A stretch of 64,000 bases of DNA, from the NCBI GenBank assembly GCA_020698575.1, contig CM036251.1, positions 3,357,288 through 3,421,287 on the forward strand, written 5' to 3'. Within the stretch, counting starts at the first letter, position 1, and every line of letters starts with the position of its first letter. Below are positions 33,501 through 41,400 of the stretch, piece by piece. The notes beneath the pieces are model-generated. The model was not told where the DNA came from. It searched no databases and saw only the letters and a list, made by a program, of their open reading frames with translations. Position numbers and translations under genes: made by a program. The DNA comes from Bostrychus sinensis (Eukaryota; Chordata; Actinopteri; Gobiiformes; Eleotridae).

Positions 33501-33930
33501 TTTAGCCCTGGTTTATTCCTGGTTTATTTATTTTCTCGTCTGAATGTCTCAGTTGGTCCTGTGTTCAGTCTTGGTTTAATCCTGGTTAATCTTTAGTCCA
33601 AGTTCAGTCCTTGTTTCACTTTTACATTTCCTTAAACCTAACCCACTTCCAGCCACGGTTTTAACCCCGCCCCATCTCACCTCAGACCTGCTGAAGCTAA
33701 CGTCCCTCCTGGAGTCCTCAGAGTCCGAGCGGACCCGTCTCCAGACCGAGGTCCAGCGGCTGAGGCGGGAGCTGCAGAGCTTTGACCCGTCGTTCTTCGA
33801 GGAGATCGAGGATTTGAAATACAACTACAACGCGGAACTGAAGAGGAACATCCTGCTGGAGGAGCGGCTGAAGGAGGTGTGCGAGCGCTTCGGGGTCCCG
33901 GCCGAGCTCCCCGGCGTCTCCGTCAGCTGA
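543..33930 (+). CDS. cep290: Cep290, C-terminal part (25 exons, 5' end outside window)
   Basis: Large coiled-coil protein of the ciliary transition zone and centriolar satellites; in vertebrates it links microtubules to the membrane and gates ciliary entry. Exons, all AG/GT bounded and phase compatible: 543-694, 2547-2658, 4474-4929, 6151-6315, 6399-6506, 6615-6749, 7952-8212, 10006-10113, 10429-10628, 10696-10909, 13123-13260, 14450-14671, 15573-15692, 15776-15918, 16376-16531, 18978-19098, 21963-22097, 24005-24091, 25333-25497, 25587-25709, 28250-28419, 31070-31211, 32116-32189, 32285-32376, 33686-33930. They join into 1347 codons plus TGA. Landmarks matching CEP290 as I remember it: SLRRQFAGALPL, VINELRLRLPA, NLVERLKGQL, ALLELRAEM, RWEEGKKWQ, QALPRD, TIGLMKKVVE and FDPSFFEEIEDLKYNY. 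The whole segment is Glu/Lys/Leu/Gln-rich heptad-like sequence with no globular domain. By length it is roughly the last 55% of the protein. Exon joins were set by eye. Confidence 0.96.
941..1638. mobile_element. TIR DNA element in cep290 intron
   Basis: Inverted ends TATACACCAAGGCGAC (941) and GTCGCCTTGGTGTAT (1624-1638) bound about 700 bp with no intact gene. A long run of G lies near 1468-1483. Superfamily is not assigned because no clear target duplication was resolved. Confidence 0.65.
1735..2300 (+). mobile_element. Non-LTR retrotransposon 3'-end fragment (family B)
   Basis: The + strand carries a decayed C-terminal coding region of a fish non-LTR element: a QVEEF-like block, the segment TTCCTACTCTCACCTATGG (YVPTLTYGHE) near 1910-1930, then SFLRRVAG and a GRPRTRRRDYVS-like stretch (2150-2190). 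Frameshifts and stops are present. It holds one copy of the 18-bp motif that is amplified at 59874-63370. Confidence 0.8.
2948..3180 (+). mobile_element. Degenerate tRNA-derived SINE
   Basis: It matches the better preserved SINE at 47688-48025 over GGGCAAGACACTTCAC, the GTGTGACTGTGTTTGGT block, TGACTGAGGAGTGAATGAAT and the GACT-GAGTGTCT-GAAAAGCGC tail. The 5' tRNA-like part is decayed. An (ATT)n tract follows (3178-3210). Confidence 0.7.
3579..4396. mobile_element. hAT-like element with nested palindromic MITE
   Basis: The left end CAGGGGTGTCTAAACTTTTT and a degenerate right end (CACTTTGGACATTTCTAA) resemble fish hAT-type ends. The interior mentions no intact gene and is interrupted by the palindromic MITE at 3868-4262. 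Confidence 0.55.
3868..4262. mobile_element. Long-palindrome MITE, copy 1
   Basis: The two halves are nearly perfect reverse complements: GCAAAAAATCAATATCTAGC on the left against GCTAGATATTGATTTTTTGC on the right, meeting at a centre of CTGCCAATGGGGTAAG facing CTTACCCCATTGGCAG. Single strands would fold into a hairpin of about 180 bp. Other copies are at 51552-51903, 55740-56185 and 63912-64000. Confidence 0.85.
7255..7790. mobile_element. CCGTATTTTCCGCACTATA-type MITE, degenerate copy
   Basis: The left end CCGTATTTTCTGCACTATAG and right end CTATAGTGCGGAAAATATGG are inverted. The interior shares AACAGTCAGATAAGTCAGTC with the copies at 9391, 14776 and 24183. It lies in a cep290 intron and has no coding capacity. 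Confidence 0.8.
9391..9962. mobile_element. CCGTATTTTCC MITE abutting a cep290 acceptor
   Basis: The left TIR is CCGTATTTTCCGCACTATAA; the right TIR is broken after TTATAGTGC. The broken end lies about 43 bp upstream of the exon at 10006, so the MITE sits close to the likely branch-point zone of that intron. No gene is seen within. Confidence 0.8.
11466..11721. mobile_element. Palindromic Tc1-type MITE, copy 1
   Basis: The inverted ends ACAGTGAAGCCCGAAATTAT and its complement (ending GGGCTTTACTGT) are each followed inward by the block AATTCTGACTTAAAGTTACT. The right end is followed by TA. A second, degraded copy is at 39903-40131. Confidence 0.7.
11871..12552 (+). mobile_element. Tc1/mariner element with internal deletion
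   Basis: The ends CACTCAAGGAAAAAAGAAAC and GTTTCTTTTTTCCTTGAGTG are perfect inverted repeats flanked by TA on both sides (11869-11870, 12553-12554), the Tc1/mariner signature. The interior keeps only the transposase N-terminus (12208-12380); the DDE catalytic part is missing, so the element is non-autonomous. Confidence 0.85.
12208..12380 (+). pseudogene. Tc1 transposase N-terminal HTH remnant
   Basis: The frame reads LAAIGLLQAEGAHGCSQEFG, then VHHSTVVRLAERFHTTGS, NDRPRSGRP and HVTTA, then leaves the family. This is the paired-like helix-turn-helix DNA-binding region of Tc1 transposases with its GRPR-type AT-hook motif (here GRPH). Without the DDE domain it cannot transpose by itself. Confidence 0.8.
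13340..14330 (+). repeat. TTTAGTCCTGG-type intronic repeat array, locus 1
   Basis: Short units related to GGTTTAGTCCTGGTTTAG fill the intron. A higher-order unit of about 189 bp is visible: AATCCCATTTCAGTCCCAG recurs at 13352, 13541 and about 14037, the last spacing enlarged by a retrotransposon insertion. Related arrays are at 32400-33600 and 34740-35410. Confidence 0.85.
13690..14010 (+). mobile_element. Non-LTR retrotransposon 3' end (family C) inside the array
   Basis: The + frame reads FYAAKLWNSLPVDVSQTSTL, then TMFKSRLKTVLF, the C-terminal tail typical of many fish LINE reverse transcriptases. It is followed by an A/T-rich 3'UTR and a (CTTGC)n terminus near 13990-14010. The repeat array resumes immediately after it. 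Confidence 0.8.
14776..15444. mobile_element. Composite MITE, copy 1 (CCGTATTTTCC ends with inner GATACGAGTAC element)
   Basis: The ends CCGTATTTTCCGCACTATAA and its complement flank an interior containing, from about 15000, a second repeat rich in GATACGAGTAC. It is matched by 24183-25100 in the opposite orientation, including the junction AAAACTAGGGATGCACAGAT. It lies in a cep290 intron. Confidence 0.85.
16660..17650 (+). pseudogene. Penelope-like retroelement remnant (RT fragment plus GIY-YIG nuclease)
   Basis: At 16776-16880 the + strand reads WCRYVADTWVKIKIQEVEV, then INAVDQNMKFT, a fragment of the reverse transcriptase palm where the usual YVDD is YVAD. At 17187-17396 another frame reads CNEQYVGETKQPLLKRLYQH, then HLHLKDTDHCFED and VQILAREKGW, a GIY-YIG endonuclease typical of Penelope-like elements. 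Frames are disrupted between and after them. It is in the cep290 intron after exon 16376-16531. Confidence 0.75.
17760..18970. other. Intron segment without recognised feature
   Basis: About 1.2 kb of A/T-rich cep290 intron. I see no exon, RNA gene or clear TIR element; the TTTGTAGCAC-TTTACA phrase near 17803 hints at an old retroelement tail. Confidence 0.5.
19690..20340 (+). CDS. cep290: Candidate acidic cassette (or alternative terminal) exon of cep290
   Basis: This lies in the intron between constitutive exons 18978-19098 and 21963-22097, which join in phase 0. It starts after the first AG (19688-19689) downstream of a long pyrimidine tract (about 19600-19658) and ends at AAG before GTACAG (20341). 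Its 651 nt give 217 codons, phase 0 at both ends, with no stop. The product is dominated by Glu, Asp, Lys, Gln and Ser (runs such as EEVSEKSKDEMEQ), low in hydrophobic residues, and ends in a basic patch (RRHQSRRRVRHLK). If the donor is skipped, the frame ends at TAG 20353-20355, and AATAAA near 20662 could make this an alternative 3' end. I know of no counterpart in human CEP290. Exon status is inference; the open frame and splice signals are seen. Confidence 0.55.
20598..21160 (-). mobile_element. Probable retrotransposon 3'-end fragment
   Basis: The segment CCACTTTATTGTACATTTTA, followed by GTTTCCAAAGTGCTGCACAG, reads on the minus strand as a typical fish LINE/SINE tail (CTGTGCAGCACTTTGGAAAC). 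Downstream sequence (to about 21160) looks like its 3'UTR. No open frame survives. Confidence 0.5.
21428..21795. mobile_element. Palindromic MITE with CAACAGGATC ends
   Basis: Left CAACAGGATCTCTCAAGATT and right TTTTGAGGGATCCTGTTG are inverted, as are the inner blocks GGCCAACTCAAAATCTCAA and GAGATTTTGAGTTGGCC. No coding sequence. It ends about 167 bp before the cep290 acceptor at 21963. Confidence 0.75.
22455..23188 (-). mobile_element. piggyBac-like non-autonomous element, copy 1
   Basis: The ends AGTTACACTGTGTAA and its complement bound 734 bp, with TTAA before the left end and TTAC after the right. It is nearly identical to 38697-39431 in the opposite orientation. On the minus strand it carries a short reading frame (MSDEARKRKCEWDRT, then FARWRQMRDREGCKSD) ending at a possible splice donor (GGGCAG then GTAAAT). 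Confidence 0.75.
24183..25100. mobile_element. Composite MITE, copy 2 (longer, inverted)
   Basis: CCGTATTTTCCGCACTATAA ends flank 918 bp. It carries the same inner GATACGAGTAC element as 14776-15444 in reverse orientation, plus about 250 bp missing from copy 1 (24300-24550). TA lies at both outer edges. Confidence 0.85.
25815..25970 (+). mobile_element. tRNA-derived SINE fragment
   Basis: GGTGACTTGGTGGTTAGCAC resembles an A box region and GGTTCAATTCCC a B box; the downstream GGCCTTTCTGTGTGGAGTTT block is a widespread fish repeat sequence. It is not a tRNA gene: the body does not fold as a cloverleaf and runs straight into repeat. Confidence 0.65.
26119..26540. mobile_element. hAT MITE, TAGGGCTGCACGAT family, copy 1
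   Basis: Inverted ends TAGGGCTGCA and TGCAGCCCTA enclose 422 bp. The 8-bp flanks GCCGGTGT (26111-26118) and GCTGGTGT (26541-26548) form a target duplication with one mismatch, the hAT signature. A relative is at 34083-34530. Confidence 0.85.
26541..27440 (+). repeat. 21-bp minisatellite in cep290 intron
   Basis: About 42 units of GAGTCTGGTGTGTGTCTGTGT with C/T and A/G variants. Because the unit is a multiple of three and lacks stops in several frames, long spurious reading frames occur on both strands. Part of a unit also precedes the hAT element at 26119. Confidence 0.95.
27441..28240. other. Intron segment without recognised feature
   Basis: About 800 bp of cep290 intron between the 21-bp minisatellite and exon 28250-28419. 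I see no exon or TIR element in it. Confidence 0.5.
28905..30680 (-). mobile_element. Non-LTR retrotransposon 3' end (family C), antisense, with expanded minisatellite
   Basis: On the minus strand the order is YKSLHGLAPQHIS (30580-30530), the 34-bp repeat array, RTKLWNSLPDDVRP (about 29195-29150), then the 3'UTR and a short CTTGCC-type end near 28910. The copy at 52856-53345 has the same layout with only about four array units. It lies in the cep290 intron after exon 28250-28419. Confidence 0.85.
29200..30515 (-). repeat. 34-bp minisatellite within LINE family C
   Basis: About 38 units of 34 bp, typified by CCTCAGAGTCCCAGCAGAGA followed by CCTGTCCCCGAGGT. Variants (CCCCGAGG or CCCTGAGG, GCAGAG or GCATAG) cluster along the array, suggesting local unit duplication. 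The unit length is not a multiple of three, so it shifts the retroelement frame. Confidence 0.95.
31436..31970. mobile_element. Probable hAT-like element, A/T-rich
   Basis: Left CACTGTTCCCCAAGCAAG and right GTTTAGGAACCACTGG have the degenerate inverted ends of the TTCCCAAA-type hAT elements also seen at 47143-47581 and near 45660. The interior is A/T-rich. Boundaries are approximate. Confidence 0.45.
32400..33600 (+). repeat. TTTAGTCCTGG-type intronic repeat array, locus 2
   Basis: It fills the last cep290 intron (exon 32285-32376 to exon 33686). Units near 12 bp (TTTAGTCCTGGT, TTTAGCCCTAGT, TTTAGACCTGGC) show longer-range copying, for example CTGGGGTTAGCCCTAGC recurring several times. Its first part is duplicated at 34740. 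Confidence 0.9.
33686..33930 (+). CDS. cep290: cep290 terminal coding exon
   Basis: It begins after an AG at 33684-33685, takes up the single phase-1 base left by exon 32285-32376, and reads 81 codons to TGA at 33928-33930. It holds the most recognisable C-terminal CEP290 block (FDPSFFEEIEDLKYNY, then NILLEERLKE). It stops shortly after this block, whereas human CEP290 as I remember it carries about 20 more residues in an acidic tail. It follows about 1.3 kb of TTTAGTCCTGG-type repeat. Confidence 0.93.
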
Positions 33931-34082
33931 AGACGAGGATTTACCCGGACGAACAGCAGACGGGACAGATTCTCTCTTCATCACGGCTCCTGGCAGCGCA
34001 CGGGAAAACAGTTTGTCCTCAGAGTTGATGTTAGAAGCAGGAAAAATGTGTAAGGATTTGAGTTTGACCGCTACAGACGACC

Positions 34083-34530
34083 GGGGCTTCACGATATGGA
34101 GAAAACATGCGATATTCGATAACGATGTTGAAAACTGTGATAACGATATTACTGCGATATTTGAAAATAGAGCCTACTTTTCGAACATAGTAAGTTAAAT
34201 TCACTACATTTCACAAAAATGTAAGTTCCTGTATTTACAAGTCAAAACAGCGACAAAATCAAAACTTAACACAGACTAAACCAGGAATAAAACAAGGCTA
34301 AGCTGTGACTAAATTAATTAAATTACCACTAAAACTGGACTTTTTAAACATTTTTATTTAGTCACAACACATGTTCTTTTAAGGCTCTGGTGGAAAATGA
34401 TTCTTCAGTGTAAATCTCTGTCAGATGGAGACCACAGCGTTATTGTGATATATTTAGATTCTTGCGATACAGATATTGTGTTTGCTGATATTGCGATAAC
34501 GATAATTTTGCGATATATCATGCAGCCATA
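34083..34530. mobile_element. hAT MITE, TAGGGCTGCACGAT family, copy 2
   Basis: A degenerate left end (GGGGCTTCACGATATGG) and right end (ATATATCATGCAGCCATA) flank an interior nearly identical to 26119-26540. It lies 150 bp past the cep290 stop codon and so probably within its 3'UTR. Confidence 0.8.
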
Positions 34531-34678
34531 CTCCAGACCTGCAGCTCATGTGGGGTGTTCCCGGTCTGCAGAGGTCAGGATCTGTCAAAAAAGTGGTCCA
34601 AGGAAGGAACAGAGGAGAACCAGAGACAGCTGAAGGTTCAAAGTTCAGCTCATCTGAGGCCTAGGTGCTGTTTTATTA

Positions 34679-35410
34679 CAACAGATGAGAGAAGACCAGA
34701 GACCTCCACCAAACAAGGTCAGAACTTTTTAAATCATGCACCAATGTTAGACCTGGTTCTGTTTTAGTCCTGTTCTGGCCTGGGTTTACTCCTTAGACCT
34801 AACCTGGGTTAATCCTGGGTTTTTTCTTGTCCTTGTAAAGTCTAATGTTTCAGTTTAAATCAGGTCCTGGTTTAGTCCGGGTAAGATCTGCTCAGGTTTA
34901 TTCTTTTGTCCTGGTTTCAAGCCTTGGTGTAGCCCTGGTTCACTTCCAGTTTAGTCCTGGCTTAGTCCTGGTTTGGTTCTGGTTTAGCCCTAGTTTAGTC
35001 TTAGTTTAGCTCTGGTTAAGTTCTTGTTTAGCCCTGGTTCAGTCCTGATTTAGCCCTGGTTTTTGTCTTAGTCTAGTCCTTGTTTAACCCTCGTTAAGTT
35101 CTGGTTTAATCCTGTTTTAGGTCTAATTTAATCCTGGTTTAGACCTGGTTTAATCCTGGTTCCGCCCTGGTTTAGTCTTAGTTTAGCTCTGGTTAAGTTC
35201 TTGTTTAGCCCTGGTTCAGTCCTGGTTTAGTCCTGATTTAGCCCTCGTTAAGTTCTGGTTTAATCCTGTTTTAGGTCTAATTTAATCCTGGTTTAGTCCT
35301 AGTTTAGTCTGGGGTTAGCCCTAGCTTAGACCTGGTTTAGTCCTGGTTTAGACCTAGTTCAGCCCTAGTTTAGTCTTAGTTTAGCCCTGCTTTAGACCTA
35401 ACCTGGGTTA
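34679..35410 (+). pseudogene. Partial duplication of cep290 exon 32285-32376 and following intron
   Basis: From 34679, the 3' half of the exon (ACAGATGAGAGAAGACCAGA onward) is repeated with a 9-10 base deletion, then its donor (CAAGGTCAGAA), then several hundred bases of the following TTTAGTCC intron at high identity. The offset is about 2341 bp. It lies downstream of the stop codon, has no upstream acceptor of its own and is not expected to be translated. Confidence 0.85.
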
Positions 35411-35489
35411 AGTCAGATTTTAAAATACATGTGTCATAAAAGTGGTACTAAAATAATTTAGAAAAACTAACTTTGGTTCAATAAAAACT

Positions 35490-36322
35490 AGGACTGTAGC
35501 GATACGTTTTTGCAACGATGCGTATCGATTAGAATTGTTTAGGTGCAATTCAAGACCGATATTGGCTAATTTGGAACGATGCGGTTTGATACGACAACGC
35601 CTTCGTAACGATACAGCAACTTTTGCCAAAAATAAAAAAATTAGCAAGTGTAGCATTGCAGCCAGGGTTGATTATGTCCAGCAGAGAGCAAAGAAAAGCT
35701 GAATATAACATTTAAATGAAAACACAAAAATTACATCCAAAAAGACACCGTATTTTCCAGACTATAAGTCGCTTTGGTCAAAAAAATGTCAAGAAGAGTA
35801 AAAAAAAACATCGCACTGGACTATAAGTCACATTTATTTAGAAATTATTTCACAAAATCTAAGACCAAGAACAGACATTTAATCTGGAAAGACAAGTTAT
35901 TCAGCTACACAGCAGCATCAAGAACAAACCTGGGAGGCTGAAGAGGCTAAATTATCAGAACAAGCAATTTCCCCGAGCTCTCCGTCTCCTTCTACATCAC
36001 TACTGAAGGGTTGTCACAAGCCTAGAGCGCCCTCTTGCGGCTGTAGATGGTAATGTTTACTCCTTGATTCATGTTAAATTTGATATATAAGTCACACCTG
36101 ACTAGAAGTGGCAGGACCAGCCAAACTTAAAAAAAAGTGCGACTTATAGTTCGGAAAATACGGTATCTAGTTTTATTTTAACATGCACATTTCTAATATC
36201 AATATTTTGGATATTATAGGTATTTTTCCCTGTGTACTGATATACACTACAGAGTAAATGATACAACAGTTGTATTGTAGGAAACGATACATCAATATAG
36301 TTACTGTATCGTTACACTCGTA
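35490..36322. mobile_element. TIR element (CTGTAGCGATACG ends) with nested MITE
   Basis: Left CTGTAGCGATACG and right GTATCGTTACAC are imperfect inverted ends around sequence rich in CGATACG motifs. The inner 35748-36163 is a CCGTATTTTCC-ended MITE of the ACTATAAGTCGC subfamily. Confidence 0.65.
35748..36163. mobile_element. CCGTATTTTCC MITE, ACTATAAGTCGC subfamily
   Basis: Ends CCGTATTTTCCAGACTATAA and TTATAGTTCGGAAAATACGG. The interior shares CCAAGAACAGACATTT and CTAGAGCGCCC with 52755-53999. This copy is uninterrupted and so shows the empty-site sequence for the retrotransposon in that other copy. Confidence 0.85.
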
Positions 36323-38464
36323 GTAAGTGTGTCACAATAAAAACATGAGGAATAAACCTGGGTTTCAGTCGGACCAGATAACAACCACTGGGCTGAAGGA
36401 AAACACTCAAAGTCAAATTATTGCACAAAGAAGAAAGAATCCATGAGAAACTGCTCTGAGGTTTACGTTTCAATGGCACTGGGGAACAAAACAACAGAAA
36501 AGTTAACAATTTAGGTTTGTCCAGATAATTTTGTAAGTAGCAGTTTACCACAAGCCAATGACAGATTTTTAAGGAACCAATTTTTGCACCAAAGAAACTG
36601 TTTTGTGATTAAGCCATAAAGATGTTCCTAAACAATCTTTGTTTAAATGTGCTAATGTGTTATATTTTCTCTGGCAGCTCTATATTTTAGTAAATTTTGT
36701 AGCTATTTTCTTGTGAATTTGTAAATTTGTGACATAGACGCTTTGTTAATTTGTAAATAATATGTTTTTTCAAGTTTGATTCAGTCCAGTCTTTTATTTC
36801 GTATTTTTATACAAGTTAAACATTTGAGAAATATTTACAGTAAAATCTATACACATCTCTCGTTCGTATGTCTTTATCTCGACATAAACCAGGTCAAGTC
36901 AGCAGCTTCTGTAAGACATTTAGCTTAAAGTAAACTTGTTCTGTTTAATTATTACTATTTACATTTTATTAAACCAGCTTTGAATTTTGGAAAAAGCATT
37001 GAAACACAGTATTAACAGTCGTGTTTGATTTCAGAACCACACTTAATGTTAGTTTTTAATGTCAGTACACAGCAGACTCGGCTAAAGGGAAACATTCTCA
37101 GTTAATTCTACTGAAAAACATGAACAGTTTTCAGAAATGTGTTGTCTTTTAAAGGTTATTCACAGGGAATGTTAAAGTCTCAATGTCCCTACGTTGCATG
37201 CTGAAATAATTTATAAGAAACATTTCTACTTTTAATAGGCATTAAACAAATTCACAGATGTGCAATGTGTTTTGTAGCTGGAGGTAAAAGGAGATTAAGT
37301 GCTTGTTTTAAGTTGCAACTTGGAAATTCACCAAACTTTGGGCAAAAAATCAAAGTGTGAGGGATGGAAAATGAGCAGGTGTATGCTTTACAAAACAACA
37401 CTGTCCATCCTCGCTGTGCTGTGGAGGAGAAATGAAGTTTTATCTGGAGATTTTAAAGGGGAACTATAACGTTTACTTTAAGGTGAGACGCTGCAGGTGA
37501 AGAAGGATTTTCTTAAGCGTTTCCTGTAGATCACAGACATAAATGTAGGAAAAAATATATTGCAAGTTATGAGTCAATTAATGCTGTAATTTAGGCATTA
37601 TATGCAAATTATATCCAAAAAAACAAGATCTGAATATTAAAAAGAGCCAGGTTTAAAATTCTTCATTCATTTTGTGACAGGTTCCATAAAAAGGTTTTTA
37701 CACAGGGAGTTATGGAGATCTGATTTAGAAAAAAAATGACAACCTAAACTAAAAAAAAACTCAAACTTCACCTGTGTTTGGGAGCAAAACACCGAATAAA
37801 TCAGGCAAGGAATAATATCAACAAATCTCTACGTAAAATCCTTCAAAATATAGTTAACAAGAGTGGAAAATGTGTTTGTAGGAGCTCTAAAAGTAGAGAT
37901 TTCTGACTCAGAGTCTGAGAAAAACTCATTCTGAGAAAACAGGCTTTGAAGTTAGTATTTCCAGTAGAAACCTATGGACTCAAGTGACTAAATGTATGAA
38001 ACTAAACACCTTAAAGTTTAATTCTGACATGTTTTTAGTTCATGTCATGTGTTAAAGCTGGAAACTGGCCCCAAACATCAAAACTGAAAAAAAATGTGTT
38101 TGTCCTGCAGTGTCTCGCCTTAAACGGTTTCAGAGTTAGTGCGATGACTAAAGAAGATGTTACAGAGTGAATAAAGCCCCCTGCACCGCCCCCTGGTGTA
38201 TCCTGGTGAGAAAAAACAGCCTTGCAAGAATGGGAGCACCGACCCAGTGTCCCTGAAGTCTCCAGTCTGGTTCTGGTTCAGCCACAACAAGACAGAGATG
38301 GTTTTATTTCTTAGATGTTGGTCACAGCAGAGGAAACGAGGAGAAAACCTGAGTCGAGTCAACCAGACTTTACTCCCAAATGTAGGGGGCGCTCTGCAGA
38401 GAAAAATATGACCAAAACAGCAAATCTTGGGTAAAAAAAAGAATATTGTCATCAGTTTTTCGGT
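36323..38464. other. Intergenic region between the convergent cep290 and rlig1 genes
   Basis: Mostly unique, A/T-rich sequence without open frames of note. It should contain the rlig1 3'UTR (minus strand; TTTATT, the complement of AATAAA, occurs near 38303 and 36796) and possibly the end of the cep290 3'UTR (AATAAA near 36341). The actual polyadenylation sites cannot be chosen from sequence alone. Confidence 0.5.
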
Positions 38465-41400
38465 CTAAAGTTGGAAGTGAACGTCCTGGAGTCGTCCGAA
38501 GCGCTGCCCGTTGAGTTTAGAGAAAGACGTGAAGAGGTCTTTACTGTCGTCGTACTCGTCCACACCGGCGTCCACGTTCACGACCACGGAGCGAGAGCCC
38601 AGGAGCGTGTCCCCGTCGGGCCACCGTAGTCCCAGGTGGTGACGGTGAACCTGAAGAAAAAAAACAGATACTGCTTTGTAAAATAATGGCACTTAAAGTT
38701 ACACTGTGTAACTTTTCTCCTAAATATGTGGGGCATACTGACTTGTTTTTGTGATTTTTTGAGCGATTATAAGGCCTGAGGCGCGATCTGTTGCTCCGAG
38801 CGGGGCTTCTGTTACTGAGAAACCGCCCTCGCAACTTGGCCGGGAGCGCTCCGCTGTTGAGGAAGAGTCACGTGACAGGGAACGACTTGAGGCGCAGTAT
38901 AACCATGAAGCTACTTTTAGCGTTGTTATTTTCGCCAGTTCGTCAGGGCCGAAGGACACAAGAAGATGAAGACAATGTCGGACGAGGCAAGAAAAAGAAA
39001 ATGTGAATGGGACCGCACCAGATCACAGACAAGAGTCAACATCGGACAGACTTTTGCTCGCTGGCGTCAGATGAGAGACAGAGAAGGCTGCAAATCGGAT
39101 CACGTTTTTGCTTCTTTATTGTTGGGCAGGTAAATTAGCCTCTTTATTTTTTCTTTAGAACGTGCTTTTTCATACAGTTATTAGTTGTTTTTACTGCGAC
39201 CATTGCGTGATATTTGTTGATAAGCTAACGCTAGCGCTAACTCTATAGAAGATCCAGTCCAAACTTCCAAAGGTAGCAGCAGGTCAACTAAAGTTGAAAC
39301 AATGATGGAAATAGACGCACGCTCGCACAGTTTCAGAAGGAGGAGGGGCCCTAGTGTTTACGTTTTGCGACGGTGCAGTGGCACCTGTGGCCTCTAGAGG
39401 CGCAAGACCGGGAATCTTACACAGTGTAACTTTAACTGATTTGCTTTACGAGACAGAAAACCAGAGCGACCTTGAGCAGAGTCCCGTCGGAGCAGTGCCA
39501 CACGATGCCCTCCACTCGGCCCTCGGGACGGTTCTGGAGCCAGTTCTTGACTTTATAGAAGTCCACAGGAGGAGGGTCTGACGCCGGGACAGAGCCGTGG
39601 GACACCAGGCAGTGGACCGGACGCTTCTTAGTCCCCAAACCTGACGAGACAAAAACAACTGTTCAGTCACTTCCTTTTTATCTTGAAATTAAGCCGGTCC
39701 TTAAATTGGCTCGATAAAGATAAATGAGCTATTATTCCAGAATCAAGTCATTAAAATCTGCGCTATAGCTTTTGTAAAACATCTGTATCCCAGTTCTTCT
39801 AACCTGGTCAAACCTGATCCTGGAATCAGGGGGTAAATGCTCTGCAAAAGACCTCCTCTTTAAAATAAATGTTGGCTAATGTTTTGTCTTTTGCTATGAA
39901 TTACAGTGAATAGATACCCCTGGCAAATTCTGACTTAAAGTTACTTTCATTCAACCAACAAGCCACTTTTTGTTCAAATGTAAAAAAAAACTTGAGAAAT
40001 ATGTTTTCCACAATAATACCTCTTGTACATTGTCTTATCTATCATCTTTTTGTCATTTCCGGGCAAAAAAATCTTGCTGGTTGAATGAAAGTAACTTTAA
40101 GTCATAATTTGCCAGGGGTATGAATAATTTCCTCAATTATCTCTGACTTATACAATGTTATTTTGTATAATATAGGTTATGGATATGAATTTGGTACATC
40201 AAGAGATTCAGTAGTAACCTAAAATATGTTTCAAGCTTTTGATGGTTTAACAAGTCCTAACAATTGTTTAAAGTCACTTAAAACAACACAATATTTAGAC
40301 AAGAAAACGCTGTGATAATGTGATACACTTTAATACTCAGTAACAGTTTTATTACCGTATGGATTCCCGTTGACGTTTGTCCCGATGAGCTCCAGCGTCT
40401 GCTCCAGGAGTTCATTCAGAGGAACAGCACAGATTTCTAAAATCTCTCCTCGCCCCTCGTCCTCCTGATCGATGCATTCGTGGAGCGCTGCAGGTCTGAG
40501 AACCAGAGCAGCTCCCAGCTCGTAGTCCACCACAGACGAGTGCCAGCAGTGCTGCTTACTGTCTCTGTCCACTGGGACCCAACCTGGACTCAACAGAGAC
40601 CAAGGATGAGCCGATACTAGACATATATTCATTTATTCATCTCCTACCTCTTGTTTCCCTTTGGGGTCGCGGGGTTCTAGTTCTGTCCCTGTACCTGGAA
40701 TGTGTCCGTTCTCATCCGGAAGAGGCAGCTCGTTCAGGAGTTTAACGCCGTGAGCTGGGATCCACGTCTCTGGGACCGCCTTAAAATCCTCCTCCACGTT
40801 CCACAAGAAACCTTCAGCACATTAAACCGTGTTTAACCTAAAGCCAAGCTCGGTTTTACTTCAAGTTTGTGATAAATGTTAATCCAGAGGCCAGACCTTT
40901 GCAGCTGCGGTGGAGATGCTGGTGTTTCTTGAAGCGTTTTTCCGCCTGTTTGTTTGGTTTTCTGTCGAGTCGAGCCCAAAGGTACGGCTCACCTGAGGAG
41001 ACAGAAGCATTCATTCAAACAAAATCAGTAAAATTATCTAATAAACAACTTAAAATAAGAGAGGACATTATTACTAAATAAGCAAAGCAAGCATTAATAA
41101 TAATAACAACCATTTTATACATATATATATATTTTATCTTTCAACTGCTCCCTTTTTTCTTCCAGGGTCAGAGATTGGGCAGGTTTTTACACCGGATGCC
41201 CTTCCTGTCACAACCAGCCGTGACTGGAGTACTGGGCAGTGTGGGTGAAGTGCCTTGCCTAAAGACACAACGACAGTATGCCGGGGTTTCTGCAGGGTTC
41301 AACAAGTTGAATTTAAGACTTTTTTAGACCTTTCTAAGACCCTGGTTCAAGAAAATTAAGACCTATTTTATGTGTGCAGTGTACAAAATGAACAAAAAAG

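Noticed and set aside
34679..34730. An additional cep290 exon downstream of the stop
   Set aside because: It is a truncated duplicate of exon 32285-32376 with a deletion and no acceptor, located after the terminal exon.
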